The translations under genes were made by a program, and so were the position numbers. The notes beneath the pieces were generated by a model. It did no database searches, was not told the DNA's origin, and worked only from the letters and a program-made list of their open reading frames with translations. 64,000 nucleotides of DNA, taken from contig CAZFER010000032.1 of assembly GCA_964517495.1 (NCBI GenBank), positions 5,451 through 69,450 on the forward strand. Reading direction: 5' to 3'. This DNA comes from CAZFER01 sp964517495 (GTDB lineage Bacteria; Hinthialibacterota; Hinthialibacteria; Hinthialibacterales; Hinthialibacteraceae). Below are positions 35,064 through 44,107 of this stretch, piece by piece. Numbering within the stretch: the stretch's first letter is position 1; every line of letters starts with the position of its first letter.

Positions 35064-36563
35064 TTAAGCGATTGATTTCGATAGATTCAAAGGGGTTAAC
35101 AGCCTGGATAAAACATCGGCTGCTGAATAAGATTGTTTTCCTTTTGGAATAAATTGAGTGATAAGTGAAAGATCACGTCCTGAGGTGACGAGGGGTTTCT
35201 CCATGTAACCTGACTTCTGTTGCTGCTCAAGTCCAATATTGGCAAGCAGGGCGTTGCACAGGCATTTTCGACCTTGGGTTTCCTCGAGGTTCCCTCCCTT
35301 ACGCGTATAATCGTCAACCGGTTCAGAGGGACAGCGGTAGAGGACTTTTCCAGATTCTGATTGGCATACTTTTCTTAAGTATCCCAAGTCACATATTCGT
35401 GGCCGTTCTTCATAACTGGATGTTTCTGACAAGGTATCTCCCATCAAAAAGACTTTAAAGGGAAATCCTGTGGGTGATGCCAATGGATCCGTGAAAACAG
35501 AATAGTCATTGTTCAACACGCCTTCGATGACTTTTCGTTTTATCGATTCCGATAAACCGGATTCATCACAAAACGCAAAGGGACTACCTATTTGTACTCC
35601 TGTGGCCCCCTGATTGAGAGCATATTCCACTTTTTCAGGTTCACCATATGAACCGGCAGGCCAAAAGGGGAGTTCCAACTTGCGAAAGGCCTCAAAATCG
35701 ATGGCGTCCCGGTCACCATAAATGGGTTCACCCTTGGGGTCCAAATGAATACCACCGCGTGGGGGGGCATTATGGCCTCCTGCGGTATGGCCTTCAACAA
35801 CAAAACCATCGACTTTCCCAGTTGATTTGCGTTTTAATGACAAAGCTAATGTATAAGACGAAACAATTGCCAGAAAACGTGGACGTTTAAGTTTTTCCTG
35901 CATTTCTCCCATAACATCGATGGGATTAAAATGCATATGGTAAGGATTTTTTGAGTCACTGCCCTCCACATCGATCCTCATGCTGGCCTCATCATGGTTG
36001 ACATAGCGATCAATAATCCCTGGAATTTCGCGGGGGATGCCGGCGCCCATCAGGATATAGTCCACTCCGGCAAGCATGGCCCCGTAAATAGAGGCTAAAT
36101 TGGGCATCTGGATTTTTTCCAGATAATTGATTCCCACAATGCCGCTGTGGCCCTCTTTGGCGAGAAAGACTTCGACAAAATTTGCTAATACAGTGATTTG
36201 GAGAAGCAACTTACTTGGTTTAAGGGTAAATACCGGCCCGAGCTTGAAGGCTTTATCGGCGGGTTTGCCGTTTTGAACATAATATTTTTGATAGATGGGC
36301 CAGGCAATTTCTGGTTTTGGAAAAGCATTCAATGCCCGTTTTATATGGTCACCTGGATCACCTTGTTGAAGCCGTCTGATGAGAATGGAATCGAGCGCTG
36401 TTCCAGAAACGACTCCCAATTGACCCATTTGTGAAACGGCCTTTGCCAGGGACCAATTTGAAACACCGGCTCCCATCCCTCCTTGAATGATAAGGGGATC
36501 ACTCATATTTAAAAAAACACAATCCTTTCCATGATCCTCAAACCGAATATTCAGCTGGGGCAT
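35064..36563 (-). CDS. Nitronate monooxygenase-like FMN enzyme (2-nitropropane dioxygenase family), long form
   Basis: About 499 aa; start uncertain (TTG 36581, ATG 36563, ATG 36506). LIIQGGMGAGVSNWSLAKAV is the FMN-binding start of the family, and FVVEGHTAGGHNAPPRGG the H-x-G-G-H-type segment. GATGVQIGSPFAFCDESGLS is the phosphate-binding strand. It is longer than ordinary enzymes (~320-360 aa), with a Cys-containing C-terminal section (YRCPSEPVDDY, GRKCLCNALLANIG) that recalls PfaD-like and archaeal long forms. Its substrate is unknown. Single gene. Confidence 0.75.
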   Translation of the reverse strand: MPQLNIRFEDHGKDCVFLNMSDPLIIQGGMGAGVSNWSLAKAVSQMGQLGVVSGTALDSILIRRLQQGDPGDHIKRALNAFPKPEIAWPIYQKYYVQNGKPADKAFKLGPVFTLKPSKLLLQITVLANFVEVFLAKEGHSGIVGINYLEKIQMPNLASIYGAMLAGVDYILMGAGIPREIPGIIDRYVNHDEASMRIDVEGSDSKNPYHMHFNPIDVMGEMQEKLKRPRFLAIVSSYTLALSLKRKSTGKVDGFVVEGHTAGGHNAPPRGGIHLDPKGEPIYGDRDAIDFEAFRKLELPFWPAGSYGEPEKVEYALNQGATGVQIGSPFAFCDESGLSESIKRKVIEGVLNNDYSVFTDPLASPTGFPFKVFLMGDTLSETSSYEERPRICDLGYLRKVCQSESGKVLYRCPSEPVDDYTRKGGNLEETQGRKCLCNALLANIGLEQQQKSGYMEKPLVTSGRDLSLITQFIPKGKQSYSAADVLSRLLTPLNLSKSIA

Positions 36564-36668
36564 TAGTAAAATACCGAGCAAAGGGATACGTTACCAATGT
36601 AAGGCTGAATGAGAGATCAAGACATTACAGGTTATTAATTTTGAATGTATACAGCAATACGTGTAAAG

Positions 36669-37820
36669 TCAATCTGATTCGGCTACAGCCTCATAAACGT
36701 AAACTGTTCTTTCGACCATGTTTGGAATAGTATACATGATTTCTAGATTTTCTTTAGCCGTCGCTGCCATAATCGGCCAATTGTTTTGGTCTTCTATTGC
36801 CCGACCAATGGTATCAACAAGTCCATTGATCGAATGAGGGGCTAAATAGCCATTTTCCCCATCTTTAATTATATCACGTGAACCAGTCACATCGGTTGCC
36901 ACCACAGGGGTGTCTGCTCCCCACGCTTCCAGGATAGTTAATGGCAGCCCTTCCCACAAGGATGACAAAACATACAAATTCATGGTTGCATACCAAGGCC
37001 GTACATCGTCGCAATGACCGGTGAAATGTACTTTCTCAGCGATATTTAGAAATTCTGCCAAATTTCTCAATTTCATCCGCTCTGGACCATCTCCTACAAT
37101 CAATAGATGCATGGAGGAATCATCTTTGGATAATATTGAAAATGCTTGCAATAAACGATCAATTCCTTTTTGCCATTGCAGACGGGCAACGGTTCCCAAA
37201 ACCAATGAATCTTCAGGGATTCGGTATTTTCCGCGCCCTTCTTGCCGGAAACGCTCTCGTTCTTCAGAGGTGAAGGGATTCATGGGTACAGCGTTTTCCA
37301 CCAGATAAGCCTTTTGATGTGCTCCTGGCAATGCTTCCGTCAATGCTTGTTGTGTCCCCTGAGAAACACATATATAGGCCGAGGTTTGATTCAACAATAG
37401 CCATTCCAAAAAATTGACCGCCAACCGTGAGGCTGGATTTGTATAGTGTGGAGGGTGGTAACCATGCACCGTATATACAAGGGGAAGGGCGGTAGATGAA
37501 AACAAACAGGCTGCGCGGGTAAGAAATGCAGCACGATGGCCATGTACATGTATCAAATCCAAGTTAAGTTTGGATGTTAAGCCTCGGATAACCCGCATTA
37601 GATTGAATTGAAAGGAGTTATGCATGGGAATAGAATGAACAGTGAACCCTGATTCGATGAATTTGTTAAACAACGCAGGGTTGTCGTTGGGAGCAGCGAT
37701 TTCGACTGTAAATCCTTTATCTTTAAGCCCTTGGCTAAGATAGAAAAGATGGTGGGCTGCACCTCCCTGCAGGGAAGCAATGATATGGAGAACATGACAT
37801 GTAAAGGGATCATGATTCAT
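36669..37820 (-). CDS. Glycosyltransferase family 4
   Basis: 383 aa, GT-B fold. HIIASLQGGAAHHLFYLSQGL is the Gly-rich N-terminal loop, DLIHVHGHRAAFLTRAA the acceptor side. The donor side has GTVARLQWQKGIDRLLQAF, LLIVGDGPERMKL, FTGHCDDVRPWYATMNLYVL and the E-x7-E motif SLWEGLPLTILEAWGADTPV. Likely surface-polysaccharide synthesis. Downstream of the GT2 gene with 37 bp between, probably one unit. Confidence 0.9.
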   Translation of the reverse strand: MNHDPFTCHVLHIIASLQGGAAHHLFYLSQGLKDKGFTVEIAAPNDNPALFNKFIESGFTVHSIPMHNSFQFNLMRVIRGLTSKLNLDLIHVHGHRAAFLTRAACLFSSTALPLVYTVHGYHPPHYTNPASRLAVNFLEWLLLNQTSAYICVSQGTQQALTEALPGAHQKAYLVENAVPMNPFTSEERERFRQEGRGKYRIPEDSLVLGTVARLQWQKGIDRLLQAFSILSKDDSSMHLLIVGDGPERMKLRNLAEFLNIAEKVHFTGHCDDVRPWYATMNLYVLSSLWEGLPLTILEAWGADTPVVATDVTGSRDIIKDGENGYLAPHSINGLVDTIGRAIEDQNNWPIMAATAKENLEIMYTIPNMVERTVYVYEAVAESD

Positions 37821-37857
37821 AAGAACTGACGATATTCATCTAAACCTTAATTTGTTT

Positions 37858-38772
37858 TCAGATCCCTGGTTTGCTCCATACTTCTCTGAATACATCCCAG
37901 GAAAGTCCACGGGAGAAACCAGAACGGCGGCCAATAAACCAACGCCTCATCATTTTTAAGGTTAAATAGCATCGCAATTTAAATAAAGCAAATCCACCGA
38001 AATATCTCTTGGTAAAATAACATTGGCTGCGCCGGTATTCGATTTCAGCTAATTCTGGGTCTTTAGCCACACTGGCGCCATGGACATGCCGAACTTGAAC
38101 CTCAGAAGTATGATAGATGGAATAATCTTTTTCTTTTGCCCGCAAACACCAGTCGATGTCTTCAAAATACAGGAAAAAGTTCTGATCCCACGGACCGATA
38201 TCAAATGCTGTCGACCTCGCAAAAAACATACACGAACCCGATACCCAATCCACTTCACGGGTTTTACAAGCTTCTGCCAGAACCGCTTTTCTTGCCCAGC
38301 TTTCATGATCTGCGAGGGCGAGGTCTAATTTTTGCCGTCGTTTTTCTTCAGCATAGGTGGGAAAACGGCCCCAGGTTAACTGAGGGTAACCATCATCTTC
38401 AAAATGCAAGGGCGCCACAATCCCAGGAAAATCAAGACGTTGCCACACACGATAAAGAGTGGCCGCTTGAGAAGGCGTAATTAAAATATCACTGTTTAAC
38501 AATAATACTTCCCGTTGATGGGTTGAGGCGATACCTTCATTAACTGCAGCCGCATAGCCATCATTCTCTTCGCGAGCGATCAAATTGACCATAGGGAATT
38601 GGGCTTCAATCAAATTGGCACTACCATCGGTGGATCGGTTGTCAACCACTGTAACGGTGAAGCGGTTGTGGCGTGTTAGAGTCCTACTTTCTGTATGAAA
38701 TAAAGATTCCAATAATCGTTGAAGATGGTTGGCACAATTATAATTGATGATAATGATATCAAACACAAGCAT
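37858..38772 (-). CDS. Glycosyltransferase family 2 (rhamnosyltransferase-like)
   Basis: 304 aa, GT-A fold. DIIIINYNCANHLQRLLESL opens the domain; VTVVDNRSTDGS and EENDGYAAAVNEGI are nucleotide-binding features; LLLNSDILI is the DxD-like site. WVSGSCMFFARSTAFDIG and FLYFEDIDWCLRAKEKDY (ED motif) are typical of the rhamnosyltransferase-type subgroup. No transmembrane helices. First gene of a two-gene glycosyltransferase unit. Confidence 0.9.
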   Translation of the reverse strand: MLVFDIIIINYNCANHLQRLLESLFHTESRTLTRHNRFTVTVVDNRSTDGSANLIEAQFPMVNLIAREENDGYAAAVNEGIASTHQREVLLLNSDILITPSQAATLYRVWQRLDFPGIVAPLHFEDDGYPQLTWGRFPTYAEEKRRQKLDLALADHESWARKAVLAEACKTREVDWVSGSCMFFARSTAFDIGPWDQNFFLYFEDIDWCLRAKEKDYSIYHTSEVQVRHVHGASVAKDPELAEIEYRRSQCYFTKRYFGGFALFKLRCYLTLKMMRRWFIGRRSGFSRGLSWDVFREVWSKPGI

Positions 38773-38803
38773 CTCGATCCGGTAGATTCAGGATGTAAAC
38801 AAA

Positions 38804-38832
38804 GCAAGGGCAGGCGATCTACCTGCCCTTGC
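38804..38832 (-). terminator. Strong intrinsic terminator
   Basis: GCAAGGGCAGG (38804-38814) and CCTGCCCTTGC (38822-38832) form a perfect 11-bp GC-rich stem with a 7-nt loop. On the minus strand it is followed by TTTGTTT, so it ends the DUF6807/isomerase unit. Confidence 0.8.
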
Positions 38833-38886
38833 TCATATTATGACGTTGTTTTTTTCTCTAACCAAGCCCAAGAAATTGTTAATTGA

Positions 38887-40170
38887 TTAGCGGCGTATGG
38901 ATACCGAAGGTCCATCCACGTAATTGGCATAAGCATGCTTGACGTTTCCAGATTCCACATCCCCCTCATGAATATAAATACGATAGTTCAGCCGCCAGGC
39001 TTCGCCGTCTTTTAAGACCTGGGTTCCGTCTTTAGAGCGATCCACGAAATGGCTAAGACCAAACGGATTGGCCGTAAACAAACCATAAGTGCGTACATGA
39101 TAGCGAGTAGGATAAAATGGATTGGCTGGATGATCCATTATCGTCAAACCAACGGTTTTAGCGCCCACTGGGCCACTGTAATCACACCAGGGTGAAGCCT
39201 TTCCCCACGCTTCCCGGCTGTGTTGGCCTTGTGCGTTGGTTATGAGCCCACCTTTATCAGCATCTTCTTTCATCGTACCAGCGATACGTAAAGAGACCAA
39301 TCCACCTTCTTTGGTGTCCCCAAAGGTTACATCGCCTTCTGAGGCAACCAATGTGATACTCAAATCGATCATCCGTCCTGAATCAGGTGTACCCCACACC
39401 GTTACACGGCGAACTTCTTCCAGCACTTTTTTACCGTTTTGATCTGTCCAATTGTTGAGGGCTTCAAAAATACCACAAACCGGGCCGGATTGAATGGTGG
39501 AAAATTCAGAAAGTTTTTGATAGCCTTGTTCATCACCTAAATGCCAAAAATTAACGCCGTTCACATCCCCGTGGGATACCCAAAGCGATTGATGATGGGG
39601 ATGGTCTTCCCGTTCGCCTTCAAATTTTTCCATGGGATAGCCACGGGTGACTCGCACACCATCCGGCCCAAATACAGGATACAAAATGGGGCGGGGTTGT
39701 TTTTCTGTTACAGCATAGCGATAGGTCGAGAAGGGTTTCCCACCAATTTTTATATCCAAAGCTCCTTCATTTCGTTCTATGGTTACAGGATTATTTGTCT
39801 CCGCTTCTCCCTTTTCAAAGGTATAGACTCGTTGCTCATAAGGTTCCAAACCGTTGACCACGAACATCAACTGCCATACATAATTATCTATCGAGGTCAC
39901 GTAGGTTCCTGCAGGGCTGAGTTCGAAAGCATATTTAGGTTTATTACGGCGAACCACCATGACAGGAATTTCTTCCTCGTCATTAACCAGTTTCCATGAG
40001 CCTTCAGAAAGAGTGTACCAAAATTCATCCGGCGAGAGCGTATAGACAACCGGGCAATTTTCGTTGGGATTCGAGCCTGCGGTTACCACCAATTCCACAC
40101 TCAAACTGCTTTGCACAAAGCTGATCGAAACTGTCAAGACCAGGGCACAAAGTATTAATCGTCTTATCAT
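38887..40170 (-). CDS. Secreted DUF6807 (PmoA-like) family protein
   Basis: 427 aa. Signal peptide ~1-28. The domain ~130-420 has the family's hallmarks: RPILYPVFGPDGVRVTRGYPM, then REDHPHHQSLWVSHGDVNGVNFWHLG with its His cluster, and DYSGPVGAKTVGLTIMDHPANP. The family is common in bacteria that carry many glycan-degrading genes; its reaction is not established, and the PmoA label does not mean methane oxidation. 47 bp downstream of a sugar isomerase, as often seen. Confidence 0.8.
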   Translation of the reverse strand: MIRRLILCALVLTVSISFVQSSLSVELVVTAGSNPNENCPVVYTLSPDEFWYTLSEGSWKLVNDEEEIPVMVVRRNKPKYAFELSPAGTYVTSIDNYVWQLMFVVNGLEPYEQRVYTFEKGEAETNNPVTIERNEGALDIKIGGKPFSTYRYAVTEKQPRPILYPVFGPDGVRVTRGYPMEKFEGEREDHPHHQSLWVSHGDVNGVNFWHLGDEQGYQKLSEFSTIQSGPVCGIFEALNNWTDQNGKKVLEEVRRVTVWGTPDSGRMIDLSITLVASEGDVTFGDTKEGGLVSLRIAGTMKEDADKGGLITNAQGQHSREAWGKASPWCDYSGPVGAKTVGLTIMDHPANPFYPTRYHVRTYGLFTANPFGLSHFVDRSKDGTQVLKDGEAWRLNYRIYIHEGDVESGNVKHAYANYVDGPSVSIRR

Positions 40171-40217
40171 TGAATTTCTCCTTTTACAAGTAAATTTATT
40201 ATTAATCCTCTCATTGA

Positions 40218-41042
40218 TTAAAAAACGCTTTTTAAGAATTCGATGCTTTCCCGGGCGATGGTTTCACCATCCGGTTCATAATTGAATACTTCGACGGACA
40301 CATAACCACTGTATTCAATCTCCTTCAAAGCGGAAGCAATAGGTTTATAGTCCACATCACCGGTTCCTGGACCTTTCTTGTTTCGATCATTGGCATGAAA
40401 GTGCCCTAACACATTTTTGTACTTCCGAATAACATCGGCTGGTTTATGGAACTCACCGCCGCACATTGCCTTGACATCCAAATGAAGTTTGAAATTAGGG
40501 TGATTGACTTCATCGATCAAAACCTGGGCATCGCGGGCTGAATTGACGAAATTGGTTTCCGCGTGAGTCAGGGGCTCAAAATGGATGGTGACGCCACAGT
40601 CTTTGGCGACTGGCATACATGCTTTATAAAAATCCACCGTTCGCCGAAATGTATACTGGTACATTTCCCCTTCCACCCAATTTCGCTGCCCGGGTGAACC
40701 ATGCACCATCAAGGTTCCACCCAAGTCAGCACAAAAGCAAATTAGTTCCTTATAATATTCGACAGATTGGTTCCAGATGGTGTTATCAGCACAATTGATG
40801 TGTAATTTCAAATCAGCCCCTTGGGGTAACACCAAAAGCCAATGTAAACCAATGATTTTCACTCCGTTACTGGCGGCCATTTTTTTGATTTCCTCACGTT
40901 CACTGCGGGAAATATCTGTCACCAGTTTTCCTAAGGTGAATGGCGCCAATTCAATGCCGTCATAGCCAAGTCGTCCGGCACATTCGCATACATCCTTTAA
41001 TGGGGTATTTTGAAAGGTTTCATTGCAAATCGCAAATTTCAT
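40218..41042 (-). CDS. Sugar phosphate isomerase/epimerase family protein (AP endonuclease 2 TIM barrel)
   Basis: 274 aa, xylose-isomerase-like TIM barrel. Candidate metal ligands: Glu in IHFEPLTHAETNFVN, Asp in KLHLDVKAMCGGE, His in LGHFHANDRN and Glu in YVSVEVF; AELAPF-type and LMVHGSPGQ strands complete the pattern. Such enzymes handle sugars or inositols together with Gfo/Idh/MocA enzymes. It heads a two-gene unit with the DUF6807 protein. Confidence 0.85.
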   Translation of the reverse strand: MKFAICNETFQNTPLKDVCECAGRLGYDGIELAPFTLGKLVTDISRSEREEIKKMAASNGVKIIGLHWLLVLPQGADLKLHINCADNTIWNQSVEYYKELICFCADLGGTLMVHGSPGQRNWVEGEMYQYTFRRTVDFYKACMPVAKDCGVTIHFEPLTHAETNFVNSARDAQVLIDEVNHPNFKLHLDVKAMCGGEFHKPADVIRKYKNVLGHFHANDRNKKGPGTGDVDYKPIASALKEIEYSGYVSVEVFNYEPDGETIARESIEFLKSVF

Positions 41043-41148
41043 GGATTTTCACTCCAATGTTCATCCGTTCATGAATGTATTATTGATCAATGGTAAAACG
41101 AGGGGATGAGGGAACACATCGAAACCTTACCCCCTTCCAACTTTGATA

Positions 41149-41628
41149 TTACGTGGGATTATCGGGGACCGTCAAGGTATAAACCGGCAATATTTGGAAA
41201 GGATGGACACACTGGTTAGAAAGAGTTCCGTCTGATTTGCGAAAGAGAACGTGGATTTGAGAGGATTTAAGGCAATAAACAACGCCATAACAATTCTCAG
41301 GGACATCTTCTGTTTTGGCTTTTAATGTGACGTAATGGCCCACTTCGATTACCATATTTCGGTAAATCATGGCCGGTTCGCTTTGTTTTACACATTCAAG
41401 GCAGGTTGCCAGTAAAATACGGTCTTCTTCACGGGGAAGGCTTTCCAGGATTAATCGAATACCATCACCCAAATGGGTATCTTTAAGTTCGGGAAATTGT
41501 TCACCAGTATTACCTTCCCGCAGACACTGGATAATGATTGATATGGTTGAATCCTTGTACGAGACAAAAATGGACCATATCAATGCCTTAAGATAGAGCA
41601 AAAAGTTCCGACTGCCAGCGGGAGACAT
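41149..41628 (-). CDS. Unknown protein, fourth gene of the hydrogenase-chemoreceptor operon
   Basis: 159 aa, no signal peptide. The first ~110 residues look helical with two Cys (LATCLECVKQ). The last ~60 (VIEVGHYVTLKAKTEDV, CYGVVYCLKSSQIHVLF) look like a small beta barrel of SH3/KOW type. I recognise no family; it is not CheW-like. It starts 12 bp after the chemoreceptor stop behind AGAGGTG, so co-translation with it is very likely. A cytoplasmic adaptor or regulator role is only an inference from position. Confidence 0.6.
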   Translation of the reverse strand: MSPAGSRNFLLYLKALIWSIFVSYKDSTISIIIQCLREGNTGEQFPELKDTHLGDGIRLILESLPREEDRILLATCLECVKQSEPAMIYRNMVIEVGHYVTLKAKTEDVPENCYGVVYCLKSSQIHVLFRKSDGTLSNQCVHPFQILPVYTLTVPDNPT

Positions 41629-41640
41629 AGTAACACCTCT

Positions 41641-43164
41641 TTAATCATTATATCCAATCGCAGGCCTTTCGTCATCGTCATTATGATCGGTTTTAAAAAT
41701 CGACATGGTTTCTGAGAGCATGGTGGCCTGAGCCGCGTTTTGCTGGGTTGAATGGTCAATATCCGCCAGGGCGGAATTGACCTGATCGATACCTTGAGAT
41801 TGTTCATTGGAAGCTGCTGTGATTTCTTCCACCAGATCAGAGGCTTTTTTACTGCGTACTGAGACATCAGAAAAGGCTTCGCTGGTTTCTTTAAGCAAAT
41901 CACCGCCATATTTTATTTTACCAACTGTATCTTCAATCAATACAGCCGTATTGCGGGCCGCTTCGGCAGACCGCATGGCCAAATTACGCACTTCATCCGC
42001 TACCACGGCAAATCCCTGACCCGCTTCGCCCGCTCGAGCGGCTTCTACCGCGGCATTCAATGCCAATAGATTGGTTTGAAAGGCGATTTCGTCGATGGTT
42101 TTAATGATTTTTGCAGTTTCACTGCTTGCGGCTGAGAGTTCTTGCATAGCCTCTTTAAGTGCATTCATCGCCTGTTCGGCCTCATTGATTTCAAGGGTGA
42201 TTTCTTGCATTAACTGATTGGTTTCTTGAGCTTTAGAGGCGTTATGCTTTGTCATCCCCGCGATTTCATTGATGGATGCTGAGGTCTCTTCCACTGCGCT
42301 GGCTTGTTGGGTTGCCGCGCTCCCCACCACATATGCGGTGTTTTGTGCTTGAGCGATTACGGAGTTCAAATTATCAATGAAAGAATTGAACAGGCGCGCC
42401 AATCCCCCGATTTCATCACGGGTATGGATGGGAATACGTACAGTCAAATCGCCTTCTTTCTTTTCAAAAAGACGAAGCAAGTTGACAAATTTTCCTAGCG
42501 GCCTGCCCACAAATCGGCGAACCAAAAAGTACATGGTAACAACGATCACCGCAATGATCACCAAAACCGTATAGAGTGAATTGTAAAAAGAGGTTTGCTT
42601 CATATTGGCTATGGTGGCTTGGGTTTTGTCTTCGGCTTGCGTTAAAGCGGCAGTGGAAAAACGGAAGTAGGTGGTCCCTCCATTTTCGTCAACCTTCCAG
42701 GTTTCATGGCATCGAATGCAGTCACCCGTTACCCGTTGAGGCTGATAAATTTCAATGATGCTGTCTGTATGCCGCAGGATCATTTGGAAATCATCGAACA
42801 GCTGATCTTTCAGTTCCTCAGGCACTTTTTTGCCCAGAAAGGAGGGATCGGACGAGTGAGTTACTACACCATTTCGATCAAATAATGAAAATTCCAGCAG
42901 ACCTTCCACATCCTTTTGAGCCCGTAACAAACGGGAGAATTTCTCCATCTCACCCCGTTCCAACGAGCCAGCCACAGAACGGTCTACGGACCAATAGATA
43001 TTTTTGGCATTGGCCTCTTCACGTTCATTTAGAATGCGGAGGTAGGAATCGGCAAGTTCCATATTCTGTTCGACAATACTGTTGTATTGAATGTATTGTG
43101 CGTTGGTTACAACGACAATCAATCCGGCCAGTAGAGAAAGGATCAATTTGGTGTGGATTCTCAT
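41641..43164 (-). CDS. Methyl-accepting chemotaxis protein with periplasmic c-type heme motif (CxxCH)
   Basis: 507 aa. TM1 ~7-23, periplasmic sensor ~24-195, TM2 ~196-216, HAMP ~217-270, then the MCP signalling domain with the hairpin QTNLLALNAAVEAARAGEAG and following GQGFAVVADEVRNLA. In the sensor, QRVTGDCIRCHETW (CxxCH at 149-153) is a heme c attachment motif placed as in DUF3365/Tll0287-like sensor domains, after a LFDRNGVVTHSSDPSFLGK strand pair. Heme chemoreceptors sense redox state or gases. It starts 11 bp after the hydrogenase small subunit and shares its operon, which suggests the hydrogenase feeds electrons to its heme. Confidence 0.9.
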   Translation of the reverse strand: MRIHTKLILSLLAGLIVVVTNAQYIQYNSIVEQNMELADSYLRILNEREEANAKNIYWSVDRSVAGSLERGEMEKFSRLLRAQKDVEGLLEFSLFDRNGVVTHSSDPSFLGKKVPEELKDQLFDDFQMILRHTDSIIEIYQPQRVTGDCIRCHETWKVDENGGTTYFRFSTAALTQAEDKTQATIANMKQTSFYNSLYTVLVIIAVIVVTMYFLVRRFVGRPLGKFVNLLRLFEKKEGDLTVRIPIHTRDEIGGLARLFNSFIDNLNSVIAQAQNTAYVVGSAATQQASAVEETSASINEIAGMTKHNASKAQETNQLMQEITLEINEAEQAMNALKEAMQELSAASSETAKIIKTIDEIAFQTNLLALNAAVEAARAGEAGQGFAVVADEVRNLAMRSAEAARNTAVLIEDTVGKIKYGGDLLKETSEAFSDVSVRSKKASDLVEEITAASNEQSQGIDQVNSALADIDHSTQQNAAQATMLSETMSIFKTDHNDDDERPAIGYND

Positions 43165-43175
43165 GATTTAATCCC

Positions 43176-44093
43176 TTAGCTTTTTTCAAATTCACTCTTT
43201 CGATAAAAAGGAAAGTTTAATTTCGCGGCGAATATTTTTGATGCACAACCGATGCATGGCCCACCTGCTGTTATGCAAGTGTTGGTTTTTCCATTCCAAT
43301 AGCGTAGGGTACAATCAGCATAGGTTTGTGGTCCCAGGCAACCTAATTTGAACAAACACCCCTCATCAGAGAAGGTATCAGCAAAGTTCTCCCGCTCATA
43401 ATCAGCAAAGCGGGGACATTGATCATGGACCAACAAGTTGTAAAACATCTTTGGCCGATTCAACGAATCGAGCGCTGGTAAACCAAAACTTATGATATGA
43501 ACCAGTGTTCCAACCAACCAATCGGGATGGCAGGGACAGCCGGGAAGACGAATCGTGGGTTTGCTGATCCCTTCGCTCTGCAGGAAATCGGGAACACTGA
43601 TGGCGCCAGTGGGATTATTTTCAGCGGCTGGAATTCCACCAAAGGCGGCACAGGCTCCCACCGCAATGACGGCTTCAGCTTTAGCGGCCGCTCTCAATAC
43701 CAAATTGGTTATGGTTTCATGTCCCATTTTACAGGCTTCCGGCATAGCCTGAGGGATGCTGCCTTCCACCACCAAATAAAAACCACCCTGTTCGATTGAA
43801 CGGTGAACCACATCCATCGCGACAGAGCCGGTGGCGGTTGATAAGGTGGAATGAAACTGCAGGTTGATTTGGCCGGTTAAAACTTCCAGAGGGGAAGGTG
43901 ATTCAGAATTGAGAAAGGAAACAGAACAACCAGAACAACTTAGCCCTTGCAGCCATACCACCGGTGGATTCCCTTCGGCCAATTTTTCCATCGAGTCTGC
44001 GATTTGAGGAATGGCAGAGCGTCCCAATCCCATTACAGCGGCTAGTTTGATGCTTCGTTCTAAAAATGCACGTCGGGTGAAGGAAGAAGACAT
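43176..44093 (-). CDS. [NiFe]-hydrogenase small subunit, Tat-exported, without membrane anchor
   Basis: 305 aa from ATG 44093, which has AGGAG 7 nt upstream; the frame opens at 44132. Twin-arginine signal SSFTRRAFLERS. Iron-sulfur ligands: proximal cluster in GLSCSGCSVSF, VGACAAFGG and LPGCPC; distal and medial clusters in LLVHDQCPRF, GCLFKLGCLGPQTYADC and CITAGGPCIGC. It passes electrons from the active site of the large subunit to an acceptor. Length is short and the C-terminus (FPFYRKSEFEKS) has no transmembrane helix, unlike respiratory uptake enzymes. Follows the large-subunit gene by 14 bp, the reverse of the usual small-large order. Confidence 0.95.
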   Translation of the reverse strand: MSSSFTRRAFLERSIKLAAVMGLGRSAIPQIADSMEKLAEGNPPVVWLQGLSCSGCSVSFLNSESPSPLEVLTGQINLQFHSTLSTATGSVAMDVVHRSIEQGGFYLVVEGSIPQAMPEACKMGHETITNLVLRAAAKAEAVIAVGACAAFGGIPAAENNPTGAISVPDFLQSEGISKPTIRLPGCPCHPDWLVGTLVHIISFGLPALDSLNRPKMFYNLLVHDQCPRFADYERENFADTFSDEGCLFKLGCLGPQTYADCTLRYWNGKTNTCITAGGPCIGCASKIFAAKLNFPFYRKSEFEKS

Positions 44094-44107
44094 GGTAGTG
44101 CTCCTAA

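Noticed and set aside
38887..40170. Methane monooxygenase subunit suggested by the PmoA-like family name
   Set aside because: It is a secreted soluble DUF6807 protein without the membrane helices of PmoA; the label is historical.
41149..41628. CheW-like adaptor for the heme chemoreceptor
   Set aside because: The C-terminal barrel is too short and lacks the CheW pattern; no motif supports the call beyond position.
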